From Strigomonas culicis (Eukaryota > Euglenozoa > Kinetoplastea > Trypanosomatida > Trypanosomatidae): 54,650 nt of DNA. The notes beneath the pieces are model-generated. The model made no database searches. It saw nothing but the letters and a program-made list of their open reading frames with translations, and was not told the DNA's origin. A program made the translations under genes and the position numbers. The DNA lies in contig AUXH01000052.1 in the NCBI GenBank assembly GCA_000482145.1, positions 1 through 54,650 on the forward strand. Reading direction: 5' to 3'. Below, piece after piece: positions 43,800 to 52,546 of this stretch (position 1 is its first letter; each line of letters starts with the position of its first letter).

Positions 43800-46700
43800 T
43801 TAAGTAGTGTCCCGGTGCGCTTCATGCAGCGCGATGAGCATCTTCCGCGATTCCCAAAACTCTTGGCGCCGCTCCTTTTCCCGTCGCTTGCGCAGTTTGG
43901 GCATCACGAGGTGGGGCGGCACCTCCATCGGGTAGGTGTCACAGAGGTCGTCCGCCACCTGCCGCATCCAGCCGTGGTGATGGATGTCCCGCGTCTCCAT
44001 GAAGCGGCTCACAATGGTGTGCACGCAGGCGGAGTAGCCCATCTCCAGGCGCAGCACCAGCTGCGCCGCCTGAGCCAAGTAGGTGAGGGAGAGGGACTCC
44101 ACATGCCGTTCAATTTCGTCAAAGCAATACACAAGCAGCTTCTCGGGTGGATCCGCGATCTGCAGGCGGTCGAGAGCCGTCAAGAGCGTGAACACCTGCG
44201 GTATGTCCAGGCCCCGCCGTCCCTCCACGCACTGCTCCCCCAGCACGCGCACCGCCCGCTGCACCAGCGCGTCGTCGTTCAGCGTGAACTGGGCGTAGCA
44301 TTGCAGCAGTCGCACGAGCGTGCTGCGCCGGCACTGCGGCAGGAGCGGGAGCAGCCGCGTGCCAATCGCATCCATGAGCGACTCCACGCGGTCGGGCAGC
44401 GTCATCTTCAGCACGGTGCTGAGGACCATCTCGATGTCTTCGTGGGAGAGCAAGGCGACGTCGCGCTCAATGACCTCTGCCACGAAGGCCTCGTAGCGCC
44501 CCAGCAGCGGCGGCGACGTCACGAGCGCCTTGAGCATCACGCAGCGGCTGTGGGCGTCCGCGTTGCCAAAGTGGGCGGGAAAGAGTGCATCAAACGTGGC
44601 CAGTCCGTCCTCCTCCGCCGTGGTGGGAGCGGTGATCAAACCCCACTTCTTGAGACGGCTCACGTTCTGCAGGTAATTGGCAAAGGCCACTGATGGCAGC
44701 GCCTTGCCGCCTTGCAGGATGGCGAGACACAATTGCGCAATGAACGCGTCGACGAGCTGCTCGCGCTGCGCAGCACGTGCCGGATCGGACGGAGCGGAGG
44801 GCGAACCCCAGAGCGCAGGAGCCTTGTGGTCGGACGAGGATGCCCGCGCTGTGAGCTGCGTCAAGTCGCTCAGCAGTATCAGCCTGGCGGAAATGTCATT
44901 GTGTGTGTCATACAAGGTGTCGAGCGCCGCCGTCATCTGCTTCAAGCCCTCACGCTCCTTGTTCTGCGGTTGGCCGATCAACAAGGCAAGGCGCAGGTCA
45001 TCGCGTACAGACTCAGCTAACGCAGGCGTGAACTTGCTGGCCGCACCGGACCAGTACGCGGGCTCCTTGAAGTAAAACTTGTACGTGGTCGCTGTCGTGG
45101 AGGAAAAGAGAATCTCGTGCCGCTTCATCGCGCTGAGGAGTTGCACCAGCTGAGGCTTTGAGGCGGGCATCTCCTTTAACAGTTTCATAAGGATCTTCTC
45201 GTTGACCTGCTTGATAATGGAGGACTGCGTCACCTCCTGCAAAGAGCCCGGAAAGGCATTCAGAAACGTCATAAACTCTTCCAGTGTTGTGAGCCGGTCC
45301 ACCTGCAGCACCGCTTTGCAGCACTCGCAGATGAGCTTTTTGCGCTCGTCCTGCTCCTCTTGGCACACGGCCCGCGAGGGAACGACATCGTGCGCATCGC
45401 TAGAGGGCTCCGTGTTGTGGTATCCGCCGGAGCCGCGCTGAACGTCTTTCGTGCTGTGGTTCTGGTCGAACATGAGGTAGTTCTGCAGAACAACAAGAAG
45501 GAAGTTACGGTCGGAATCCTTCGCGGATGTCTCCGCCTCGCTACCGACGCGATTGAGCAGCTTCGTCAGCAGCGGCAACGGCACTGCCGTGTGCCGGCCG
45601 GCGAGCGCCGAGAGGACGCGTACCGTCCAGGAAAAGGACAGGTGCAGCAAGTGGCTCTCGACAATAGCGCAGTTGATCTGCATCGGCAGCTTCTTCGCCA
45701 GCGCCAGAAACTGACCAACATCCACGGTGAGTCGGATGTCGTGCTCAGCCAACTGCCGCAAGACGACATCCGCCCCCTCGTGGTACACGGCGGCCACGCA
45801 GAGCAGATCCTGCTGCGAGAAGTCCACGAGCTGTCGTTCGAGGCGAGTGAAAAGAGCTGCTGCAGCGCGTGGGAAACAAACCTGCATTTTCCCCAGATGC
45901 GACAGGGCAAGCGCCCTCACGTCTCCTGACGTGAGAAGGTCCATTGTCCCCTCCAGTGCGTTTTCACACAGCGCGATGGCATCTCGCAATGCGTTCAGCT
46001 CCGCTTCGCCCTCCTCGTCCTTGACTTCCAGTGCGTCCCCTTCCTCACCTTGCTCGTTGATTGCACTCGCTGCTGCTTCTTCAAGTGCATCCGGAGCCGC
46101 GGGGTGCTTGCTGGACTCTGCCCACTCGCTCTCCACGGCTGCCTCCTTCAGGCCTGCCGGTGCCGAGGAACACAAGGCAAAGAGTCGCGTGTAGCGTGCC
46201 AAGCGGCCCAGGTGGCTCAGCACATTCTGGCACGTGTGCAGGGCGGTGTCCGACACAACGGCGTTCTGCGACGGGTCCTCGCGCTCCGGTCGCACGAGCA
46301 GCGTGTTGAAGGCGACGGCACGCAGCGATAGGTCCGCCTTCAGGTCCTTCGGCGCCTCCCGCTTCCTGCGCAACAAGAAGGCCGACACCACGTTCGAAAA
46401 GAGGGGAAGCGGGCAGCACAGGAGCATGTCCTCCAGCAGCGCCGGTGTCAGCTCGGCCGGGAGCGACTGCTCGCCGCGCGTGAGGAGGATGAAATGAGCC
46501 GGCTTCGGCAGCCACGGCTCACCGTCCTCGACCGCCTCGTCCACGCTGTGCGCACCGTTCATAGGTTCGCTGCGGCTGCTGCTCCGATCCTGCTGGCTGC
46601 TCGCACACACGCGTTGGTGGATGACGCTGTACAGCCCTGTCGGCAGCTTGCAGCCGGCCTGCAGCGCTGTCGCGAGGAGCACCTCCAGGGCCTCTTCGGT

Positions 46701-49187
46701 GGGGGAGGCGACAGCGGACTCCTCCACTGGACGGTCTCCGACGCGCACCGCTGAGCCCACCTGTGATAGCTTTTGCGTATAGTCTTCCAGCCACACACCG
46801 ATCACCTGTCGCAGTTTCTCGGCACGCTCCGCGTTCTCACGCCAATGCGGCGAGGACAGCACGTACTGCATCGCCCGTGTGAGCTGTGCCGTATGAGCGT
46901 CAAGCTGCTCCTGGGGAGAGGATCCTGCAGCCGACGCGTCCGCAGAGGGGTCCAGCGACTTGAGCTTGGCGATCATCTTGAAGGCCTCCTTTGGATACAC
47001 ATGGTACGTTACGGCCAGCGGTGCGATGTGTTCAAAAAAGCGACGAACGGAGGCAGGCGACTGCCAGCCATTGAGAACAAACAATCGCTCCAGGAGCGTT
47101 TTTTGGTATTCACTCTTCGTCAAGAAGCCGTTTGTCAAGACCCCCACGAGGATATGCACAGTATCGTCCATTGATGCCGAGTCCGTGCGCGCTTGAAACA
47201 GAGGACGTACGAGTGCATCGAACAACAGGTCTTCCTTGTCGTCCTTCTTAAAGTCTGAGAGATCAAAAGCATTGACGCAGTCCATGAAGGACTGTAAACG
47301 CTCGTAGGCGAAGGAGGTGCTGACATGCAGACCAGTGGGTCCTTGACCCAAGCTCGGTGTCGCAGAGCGGCTGTCGGTCTCTCGGTCAAACCATCGCAGC
47401 CGCCCTGCAATGCTGCCGGCCATCAAGAGCGACGCGCTGTCCTCCGTGAGGTGGGTGCTGTTTTCCTCATAGAGGAAGTAACGAAGCAAGAAGAGGGTCG
47501 TGAGTGTCAGCTCAATGGATCCCTCAGCGTCTGATAGGTGCGTGTCAACGCTGGCTTCCACCCCGTCCTCTTCCTCGTCCTTCTCATCCGTCTCGTGTTC
47601 CACTTCCTCATCGAGCACATCGAGCGACGGCGAATCACCCGTCGCCATCGGTGTCGCACTGCTCGCGGCGTCGGCATCGTCAAAAATGATTTGATACTCG
47701 TGTAGCAGCACTGGATACGCAGCGAGACATTTCAACAAGAGCGTGGTCTGTATCGGCTTGCCGACGAGACTGCCCACGGAGACCAGCAGCACCGCAGCTT
47801 GCTCCGGGCGGATGTGCTTCGCGATTTCCTGACGAAAGGCGGCCTCCTTCCCGGTGAGCATGGCGGAGGGATCCTTCACAAAGGGGAGCAACAGAATGGT
47901 CGCGGTCACTGACACGTTCCGCAGTCCCCGCACGATCACGTCCGTAAGCCAGAGGCGTTGGTCGGCAGGGATGCTCTCGACCGTACTGAAGAGCAGCGGC
48001 AGCAGGCTGTGCTCCCCCGCCGCAATCGTGCGCGGCGACCGCAGACTGCAGAGCATGTACTGCAGCACCGCCAGGCGCACTTCGGCGGAGCCAATCGCGA
48101 TGTTGCGCATCACCGACACGCAGTCGCTCACCGACAGGGCCTCCGCAGCGGGTAGTGCCCCGCTCGTGCCCGCGTCGCGTAGCGCCACAGCCTCTGCCTG
48201 CTGACCCAGATCGGCGGCGGTGTGTAGGCGGGGTCGTATCTGCGTGAGCAAGCACGCGAAGAGCCCTTGGAACACACGCTTCTGCTCGCGCAGAGAGAGC
48301 AGCTCCCGCTGCTTCTCGGCGTCAAACATAAGAGTGAAGGTGAGAATCTGATCGACCGTGAGGTCCGTGCCCGCGGAGGTGCCTTCCTCATCGCCGTCCG
48401 ACGCGGCCGCTTTCGAATCGCGCTCCGCCTCGAGAGACGTGCGCAGGCTGTTGAGCAGGGCAAACCAGAGCATCTGCGGGGTCCGGATCACGTCGACGAG
48501 GGACGGGTGGTGCGTCACAAAAGCAGTATGCTGCACACGAAACAAACCGTACATGGCGGACAGCAGCAAAGGAAAACTGCTCTGTGTTTCCAACGCCTCG
48601 CTCGACTCGATTTGACGGACGAGCAGCGCCACCACCGCGTACGCGTCCCTCAAAGCGTCGGCCGCTGTCCTTCCTTCGCCGCTAGGGCTGTCTGCTGCAT
48701 GTTGCTGCGCCTGCCGATCCGCGCGGACGACAATGTCACACAGAAGCGCAGTCACGACAAGACACTGCCCACACGAAAAAAAGGCAACGTTCTTTCGCAA
48801 CCAGTCCAAGGCGGCACGGTCAGCAGTAGCCGCATCGGCGGTGCTGACCGCATCACGGCGGTCCCTCCGCTGATGCACCTGACACCACTGAAGGAGGCCG
48901 CCGAACGCTTTGCGCTTCAACTCCTTGTGTTGCTGCACCTCCTTTTTTTGACGCCGGTTCCGGTCCTTTCGCGAAAAATGAAACAGCGTTTTCACCTCCA
49001 ACGCCGGGTGCCGCTCATGCGTCCCCACTGGGTCCAGTTGGGTGAAGAACTCTTCAATTTCCTTAAACGCTGCAGACGAGCTGCCGGAGGTCGAGGTGGA
49101 CGTGTCAATGAGTAGGCTGTTCGTGAGAAAGATCAGCGGAAGGCGCTTTTGCTTTAGGCTGCAACGCGTAAGCGTTCTGAACAGCAT
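43800..49187 (-). CDS. Very large probable mitochondrial helical-repeat protein
   Basis: From the ATG at 49187 the protein has 1795 residues and starts MLFRTLTRCSLKQKRLPLIF, a good mitochondrial targeting sequence: basic, hydroxylated and without acids. In-frame codons upstream translate a pyrimidine-rich leader and are left out. The body is helical, with many degenerate helix-pair units such as DCVSVMRNIAIGSAEVRLAV, DIEMVLSTVLKMTLPDRVES and STLVRLLQCYAQFTLNDDAL, similar in style to FASTK/OPR-type RNA-binding repeats. Acidic low-complexity linkers interrupt it, for example near residues 550-570 (HETDEKDEEEDGVEAS) and again near 1080-1100. The C-terminus is basic (KLRKRREKERRQEFWESR). It is probably part of kinetoplast RNA processing or mitoribosome assembly, by inference from these features; no named family is seen. 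Confidence 0.75.
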   Translation of the reverse strand: MLFRTLTRCSLKQKRLPLIFLTNSLLIDTSTSTSGSSSAAFKEIEEFFTQLDPVGTHERHPALEVKTLFHFSRKDRNRRQKKEVQQHKELKRKAFGGLLQWCQVHQRRDRRDAVSTADAATADRAALDWLRKNVAFFSCGQCLVVTALLCDIVVRADRQAQQHAADSPSGEGRTAADALRDAYAVVALLVRQIESSEALETQSSFPLLLSAMYGLFRVQHTAFVTHHPSLVDVIRTPQMLWFALLNSLRTSLEAERDSKAAASDGDEEGTSAGTDLTVDQILTFTLMFDAEKQRELLSLREQKRVFQGLFACLLTQIRPRLHTAADLGQQAEAVALRDAGTSGALPAAEALSVSDCVSVMRNIAIGSAEVRLAVLQYMLCSLRSPRTIAAGEHSLLPLLFSTVESIPADQRLWLTDVIVRGLRNVSVTATILLLPFVKDPSAMLTGKEAAFRQEIAKHIRPEQAAVLLVSVGSLVGKPIQTTLLLKCLAAYPVLLHEYQIIFDDADAASSATPMATGDSPSLDVLDEEVEHETDEKDEEEDGVEASVDTHLSDAEGSIELTLTTLFLLRYFLYEENSTHLTEDSASLLMAGSIAGRLRWFDRETDSRSATPSLGQGPTGLHVSTSFAYERLQSFMDCVNAFDLSDFKKDDKEDLLFDALVRPLFQARTDSASMDDTVHILVGVLTNGFLTKSEYQKTLLERLFVLNGWQSPASVRRFFEHIAPLAVTYHVYPKEAFKMIAKLKSLDPSADASAAGSSPQEQLDAHTAQLTRAMQYVLSSPHWRENAERAEKLRQVIGVWLEDYTQKLSQVGSAVRVGDRPVEESAVASPTEEALEVLLATALQAGCKLPTGLYSVIHQRVCASSQQDRSSSRSEPMNGAHSVDEAVEDGEPWLPKPAHFILLTRGEQSLPAELTPALLEDMLLCCPLPLFSNVVSAFLLRRKREAPKDLKADLSLRAVAFNTLLVRPEREDPSQNAVVSDTALHTCQNVLSHLGRLARYTRLFALCSSAPAGLKEAAVESEWAESSKHPAAPDALEEAAASAINEQGEEGDALEVKDEEGEAELNALRDAIALCENALEGTMDLLTSGDVRALALSHLGKMQVCFPRAAAALFTRLERQLVDFSQQDLLCVAAVYHEGADVVLRQLAEHDIRLTVDVGQFLALAKKLPMQINCAIVESHLLHLSFSWTVRVLSALAGRHTAVPLPLLTKLLNRVGSEAETSAKDSDRNFLLVVLQNYLMFDQNHSTKDVQRGSGGYHNTEPSSDAHDVVPSRAVCQEEQDERKKLICECCKAVLQVDRLTTLEEFMTFLNAFPGSLQEVTQSSIIKQVNEKILMKLLKEMPASKPQLVQLLSAMKRHEILFSSTTATTYKFYFKEPAYWSGAASKFTPALAESVRDDLRLALLIGQPQNKEREGLKQMTAALDTLYDTHNDISARLILLSDLTQLTARASSSDHKAPALWGSPSAPSDPARAAQREQLVDAFIAQLCLAILQGGKALPSVAFANYLQNVSRLKKWGLITAPTTAEEDGLATFDALFPAHFGNADAHSRCVMLKALVTSPPLLGRYEAFVAEVIERDVALLSHEDIEMVLSTVLKMTLPDRVESLMDAIGTRLLPLLPQCRRSTLVRLLQCYAQFTLNDDALVQRAVRVLGEQCVEGRRGLDIPQVFTLLTALDRLQIADPPEKLLVYCFDEIERHVESLSLTYLAQAAQLVLRLEMGYSACVHTIVSRFMETRDIHHHGWMRQVADDLCDTYPMEVPPHLVMPKLRKRREKERRQEFWESRKMLIALHEAHRDTT

Positions 49188-49523
49188 TCTATTTTTGTGT
49201 GTGGTGACTTTGTTCAAGTACCAAAATGGTAAAGTACACCTTTCTTCTTTTGAACGGTTTAGCCGTGCCACATGTAGTTTACCGCAGATGTGTAACACAA
49301 AACAAGAAAGACGAGGAGAGAGAAGGTGAAAACACAACAAAAGCATTCATAGCTGCATGCACCGACGCTGCGTATGCGTAGGCTTCAATCGAAAGAAACT
49401 ATTCGTGAGGAACAGTAGTGCGGGAATGGAAACAACATGAAAGTGTAGAGGTTTGTTGGGAATCTATGCATTTTTTTTTTTGGGGGGGGGGTCAGTACAA
49501 CGGCAACAGCAACGTTCACTCCC
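49188..49523. other. Intergenic spacer
   Basis: 336 bases. The A/G-rich run at 49300-49335 is the likely pyrimidine tract of the 1795-residue protein gene. The T10G9 run near 49470-49490 lies in the 3' UTR of the Cdt1-like gene. Confidence 0.5.
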
Positions 49524-51056
49524 TTAACGAGACGGATTCTGTGCATTCAGCGCATCTCGAATACCCGCCAAAGAGCTTTGCTCACGCTTGTAATAGACTA
49601 AAATGGATTCCATTTCCTCCATGGAATACTTGGAGAACGTTTCAGACACGTCCGTCGGCCCTGACACACCAGTAGAGCCCGCCGCGCTGTCCTCCCGCAG
49701 TGTGACGGCGCGAAGGCCCGAGGCCGGGATCTTCAGAAGGATCGCCAACTGCTCCTTCCCAGTGCTCGACAGCTCCTGAAAACGGCTCTCTATTTCGTAC
49801 TCGCGGACGAGCTGGGCGGCGTTGCACGCCTCGCGCTTGCGGGTGAGAAAAAGCGAGCGAAACAGTTCGTAGCTGCTCACCACCCGCTCGTTGGCCTGCT
49901 GCGCGTGCAGACGGCGTTCCTCCCGCGCATCCTCGCCGGTCGCCTCGCGCGCCAGCTGCAACAGCACCTTCTGCAGCTTCGCGTCGGATAGCGTGTCGCG
50001 CAGCTGCGGCGAGAGCAGCTCGAGCATCTGCTTCCTGTCCGCAGCCGCCGCATCGTCCTTAACGCCGGCTGGGGGCGCGGCGCTGCCACGAGTAGAGGGA
50101 GCGGAGCCGCTGCCCTCCGGCGGGGGCGCGGCATGTGTGGCCTCCACCTCTGGTTTACCACGCTCGTCATGCAGTTTCTCTTCGCACTGCTTGCGATAGG
50201 CCGCAAAGGCATTGTGGTAGATGAGGTGGTGCTTGAACTCTCGCTGCTCCGCGGCGGTTTTCTTCCGCTCAATCGTCTGCGACAGCAGCCGCGCGCACTC
50301 CTCGACGGAGGGCACATACGGCAGAAGGAGGCGCACGCGCGCGGTGAGGTCTTCGCGGATGGGATGCTCCTCGTGGGAGGGGGCCCGCGCGGCGGTGAGG
50401 TCTTCGCGGATGGGATGCTCCTCGTGGGAGGGGGCCCGCGCGGCGGTGAGGTCTTCGCGGATGGGATGCTCCTCGTGGGAGGGGGCCCGCGCGGCGGTGC
50501 CAGACGGCGTTTGCGAGCGTACCCGCTTCTTAGAGCCTCTCGCGGGGCCAGCGGCACTGCCCTCCCTTTTTTCAACTAGCTCCTCCGCGATTTCCTTCAT
50601 TAGCAGATCGTTCTTCTTCACTGGAATCCACTTGACAGCGAGCAGTGAGGGGAATGCCTCCGCTACGCGTGCGACATCATCTAGCGTGACGGAGACGTTG
50701 CAGTACTGCGTCACCGCGTCAAACCAACGCGCTCCGACGGTCAGCACGTAAGGTTGGCTCGTGTTGCGCCGCTCGTTCGTCTCTACGGGGCGGTCCGCCC
50801 CAATCTGCGCCTTTTCGATGCGGGTGACGAGGTACACGCCGTGGAGCACACTGGAGAGATGCTGCACCAGGTTCTGCATCTTCAACGTTGTGATCGGCAC
50901 AGAGGCGCCGGTCGCAACCGCTTCCGGCGATGGCGAGCTCTCCCGCAATGCCTGGAAGAGTCCGCTCAGTTTCTTTGAGGCCTGGCTGGGGGCACTCCGC
51001 GCGTCCCGGCCTGTGCGAAGCGTGGTCTTCTCCTGCTTCTTTTTCTTCGGAGGCAT
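49524..51056 (-). CDS. Nuclear protein, candidate divergent Cdt1 replication-licensing factor
   Basis: A 510-residue protein beginning with a basic nuclear-localisation-like sequence (MPPKKKKQEKTT). Residues about 57-146 resemble the winged-helix geminin-binding region of Cdt1. After two helices comes the run VSVTLDDVARVAEAFPSLLA followed by VKW, matching the Cdt1 pattern of a helix (FTxxHLAQI), VYPxxxx and an aromatic strand. Residues about 392-453 (SSYELFRSLFLTRKREACNA, then LSSTGKEQLAILLKIP) follow the order of the Cdt1 C-terminal MCM-binding winged helix. In between is a disordered basic, Pro/Ser-rich region with three identical 17-residue repeats. Cdt1 loads MCM helicase with ORC/Cdc6 in most eukaryotes. 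The assignment is my own pattern comparison and is uncertain; other winged-helix proteins are possible. Confidence 0.42.
   Translation of the reverse strand: MPPKKKKQEKTTLRTGRDARSAPSQASKKLSGLFQALRESSPSPEAVATGASVPITTLKMQNLVQHLSSVLHGVYLVTRIEKAQIGADRPVETNERRNTSQPYVLTVGARWFDAVTQYCNVSVTLDDVARVAEAFPSLLAVKWIPVKKNDLLMKEIAEELVEKREGSAAGPARGSKKRVRSQTPSGTAARAPSHEEHPIREDLTAARAPSHEEHPIREDLTAARAPSHEEHPIREDLTARVRLLLPYVPSVEECARLLSQTIERKKTAAEQREFKHHLIYHNAFAAYRKQCEEKLHDERGKPEVEATHAAPPPEGSGSAPSTRGSAAPPAGVKDDAAAADRKQMLELLSPQLRDTLSDAKLQKVLLQLAREATGEDAREERRLHAQQANERVVSSYELFRSLFLTRKREACNAAQLVREYEIESRFQELSSTGKEQLAILLKIPASGLRAVTLREDSAAGSTGVSGPTDVSETFSKYSMEEMESILVYYKREQSSLAGIRDALNAQNPSR
50341..50493 (-). repeat. Three identical 51-bp tandem repeats inside the Cdt1-like gene
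   Basis: Units start at 50341, 50392 and 50443 and are identical by eye, encoding the 17-residue unit TAARAPSHEEHPIREDL three times. Perfect identity points to very recent tandem duplication or ongoing copy-number change; the frame is kept. Confidence 0.9.
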
Positions 51057-51390
51057 GGTCTAGGCTAAGCTGAGCGAAAGACACACGAGACGGAGGGAGA
51101 CAGTGTCATGTGTTGCAATGATCGCCTATCGAAACATTTTTTTTTTGTGGGAAGAACTGTAATGGTAGTGTCCCAGCTTGTATTCCTTATACATTGTTGA
51201 TCGTATCTACAATACCATCTAGTTTTTTGTTGTTTGTTTGTCTAGTATTCGTTGGCAACAATTCATCGACAAACTCTTGCCGCTGTCGATCGGGTTACGT
51301 TTTCTTCAACTTTTTTTTAATAAAGCACACTACCTCTCGTGAACATGATTGATGTCGATAAGGTTCGTTACGATAGCCCGGCACATGCCT
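51057..51390. other. Intergenic spacer
   Basis: 334 bases with the Cdt1-like gene acceptor at the left. The rest is AT-rich 3' UTR of the basic protein gene. Confidence 0.55.
51070..51105 (-). promoter_or_regulatory. Predicted spliced-leader acceptor, Cdt1-like gene
   Basis: The transcribed strand has a C/T-rich run ending in TTTCGCTCAG, with the AG at 51070-51071. It is 13 bases before the ATG at 51056, giving a very short 5' UTR. Confidence 0.6.
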
Positions 51391-52050
51391 TTAGTGGCTA
51401 CGCTTCTTCCTTCCCTTTTCCTTTGCAGCACGTACACGAGGAGGGGGGGATGCTTTTTTCTTCCGTTCACTTTTCGGAAGATGACGAGCCTTTTTCACAC
51501 GCACTTTCGGGACTCTTCTTGGCTTGGGTGCCCCGCTCTTGACGCGTGGCGCCTTGCGAGCCCTCTCCTGAAGTGCCCTTGCCGGTTGTGGCTTGTCTAG
51601 CTTCAGCTGCTTGCGCAGCAGACGTGCGGCCATTTGAATCTGTTTCTTCGTCGACATCTGCCGCTGGGAGCTCGTCAGCACCCAGATATGATTCAGCCGC
51701 TTCTTCACGTTCGGGCCCGGCGGCACGCCGGCTAACGTCAGCACCTTCTCGTGGAAGACCTCGGCAGACGGGCGTTCGGCCTCTTCCCTCTGCGGCGGCG
51801 AGGCGGCAGCAGCCGGGCGCCGCGCACGGGCTGCGCGCGCCTGCTGCTCGCTCGCGGCGATGAGCTTTAGCATGGTCCGTACGGAGCGAACGCGGCGCGG
51901 CAGATCCTCTACCGTCTTCGTGGCCGCGAAGAGGTGCGGCAGCGCCGCCAGCTGCGCCTTGGACAGCGGGACCGCGGTCGTGCACTGCCGCTCGAACGCG
52001 GACAGGCTCACCCGGCTGGCTCTCTGCAACGGCCGCGAGAGGCGTAGCAT
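51391..52050 (-). CDS. Very basic probable mitochondrial protein with histone H1-like tail
   Basis: The 219-residue protein opens with MLRLSRPLQRASRVSLSAF, a strong mitochondrial presequence. Residues about 28-75 and 90-150 form two soluble helical segments (PLSKAQLAALPHLFAATKTV; VLTLAGVPPGPNVKKRLNHI). The last 70 residues are a Lys/Arg/Pro/Ala-rich tail (KPRRVPKVRVKKARHLPKSE onward) that looks like an H1-type DNA-binding tail. It lies next to two kinetoplast-associated protein genes, so a kinetoplast DNA or mitoribosome role is plausible. This is inference from composition and place; I do not recognise the family. The ATG at 52050 is the first in the frame. Confidence 0.72.
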   Translation of the reverse strand: MLRLSRPLQRASRVSLSAFERQCTTAVPLSKAQLAALPHLFAATKTVEDLPRRVRSVRTMLKLIAASEQQARAARARRPAAAASPPQREEAERPSAEVFHEKVLTLAGVPPGPNVKKRLNHIWVLTSSQRQMSTKKQIQMAARLLRKQLKLDKPQPARALQERARKAPRVKSGAPKPRRVPKVRVKKARHLPKSERKKKASPPPRVRAAKEKGRKKRSH

Positions 52051-52546
52051 TGGTACCTACACCGGCGCAACACGAAAAACCGCTTTACTTCGGCCTGATT
52101 CGCTGCTTACAAATAATAATAATAATAATAAAGTAAGTGAGAGCAGTAAGAGAGAATAGGAAATGCACGTCGATAAACACAGCATACATACACAGGGGTG
52201 ACGCATACAAAAAAAAAAAAGTAAAGAAAGTAACGTGATGAAGAGAGGAAACCTCCGATAATAAAAACACACTTTTTTGTCCTGTTCCTTTTCGAACGCT
52301 ATCATCGACTGTGAGAGCTGTTTTCGTTCATTGTTTTCCCCCTCTCCTATCGAAAGACGCCGACGCCCTCCTATACACACATACAAATGTGAAGCGGTGA
52401 AAACCACCTTACAGTGTAAATAAAAATAACGAAGAACAAATAGTATATAGGTACGTATGTATCTATGTGTGTATGTGTGTCTATGTTCGTACTAGCGATG
52501 CGTTAAGGTTTTGTTTCTCAGAGCTACAGAAAAAGAGGTGGACGGC
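52051..52546. other. AT-rich intergenic spacer
   Basis: 496 bases with an (AAT)n run near 52112-52132 and (TG)n near 52458-52485. No gene seen. Confidence 0.55.

Noticed and set aside
50341..50493. CRISPR-like array
   Set aside because: The repeats have no spacers, are in frame inside a gene and lie in a eukaryote.
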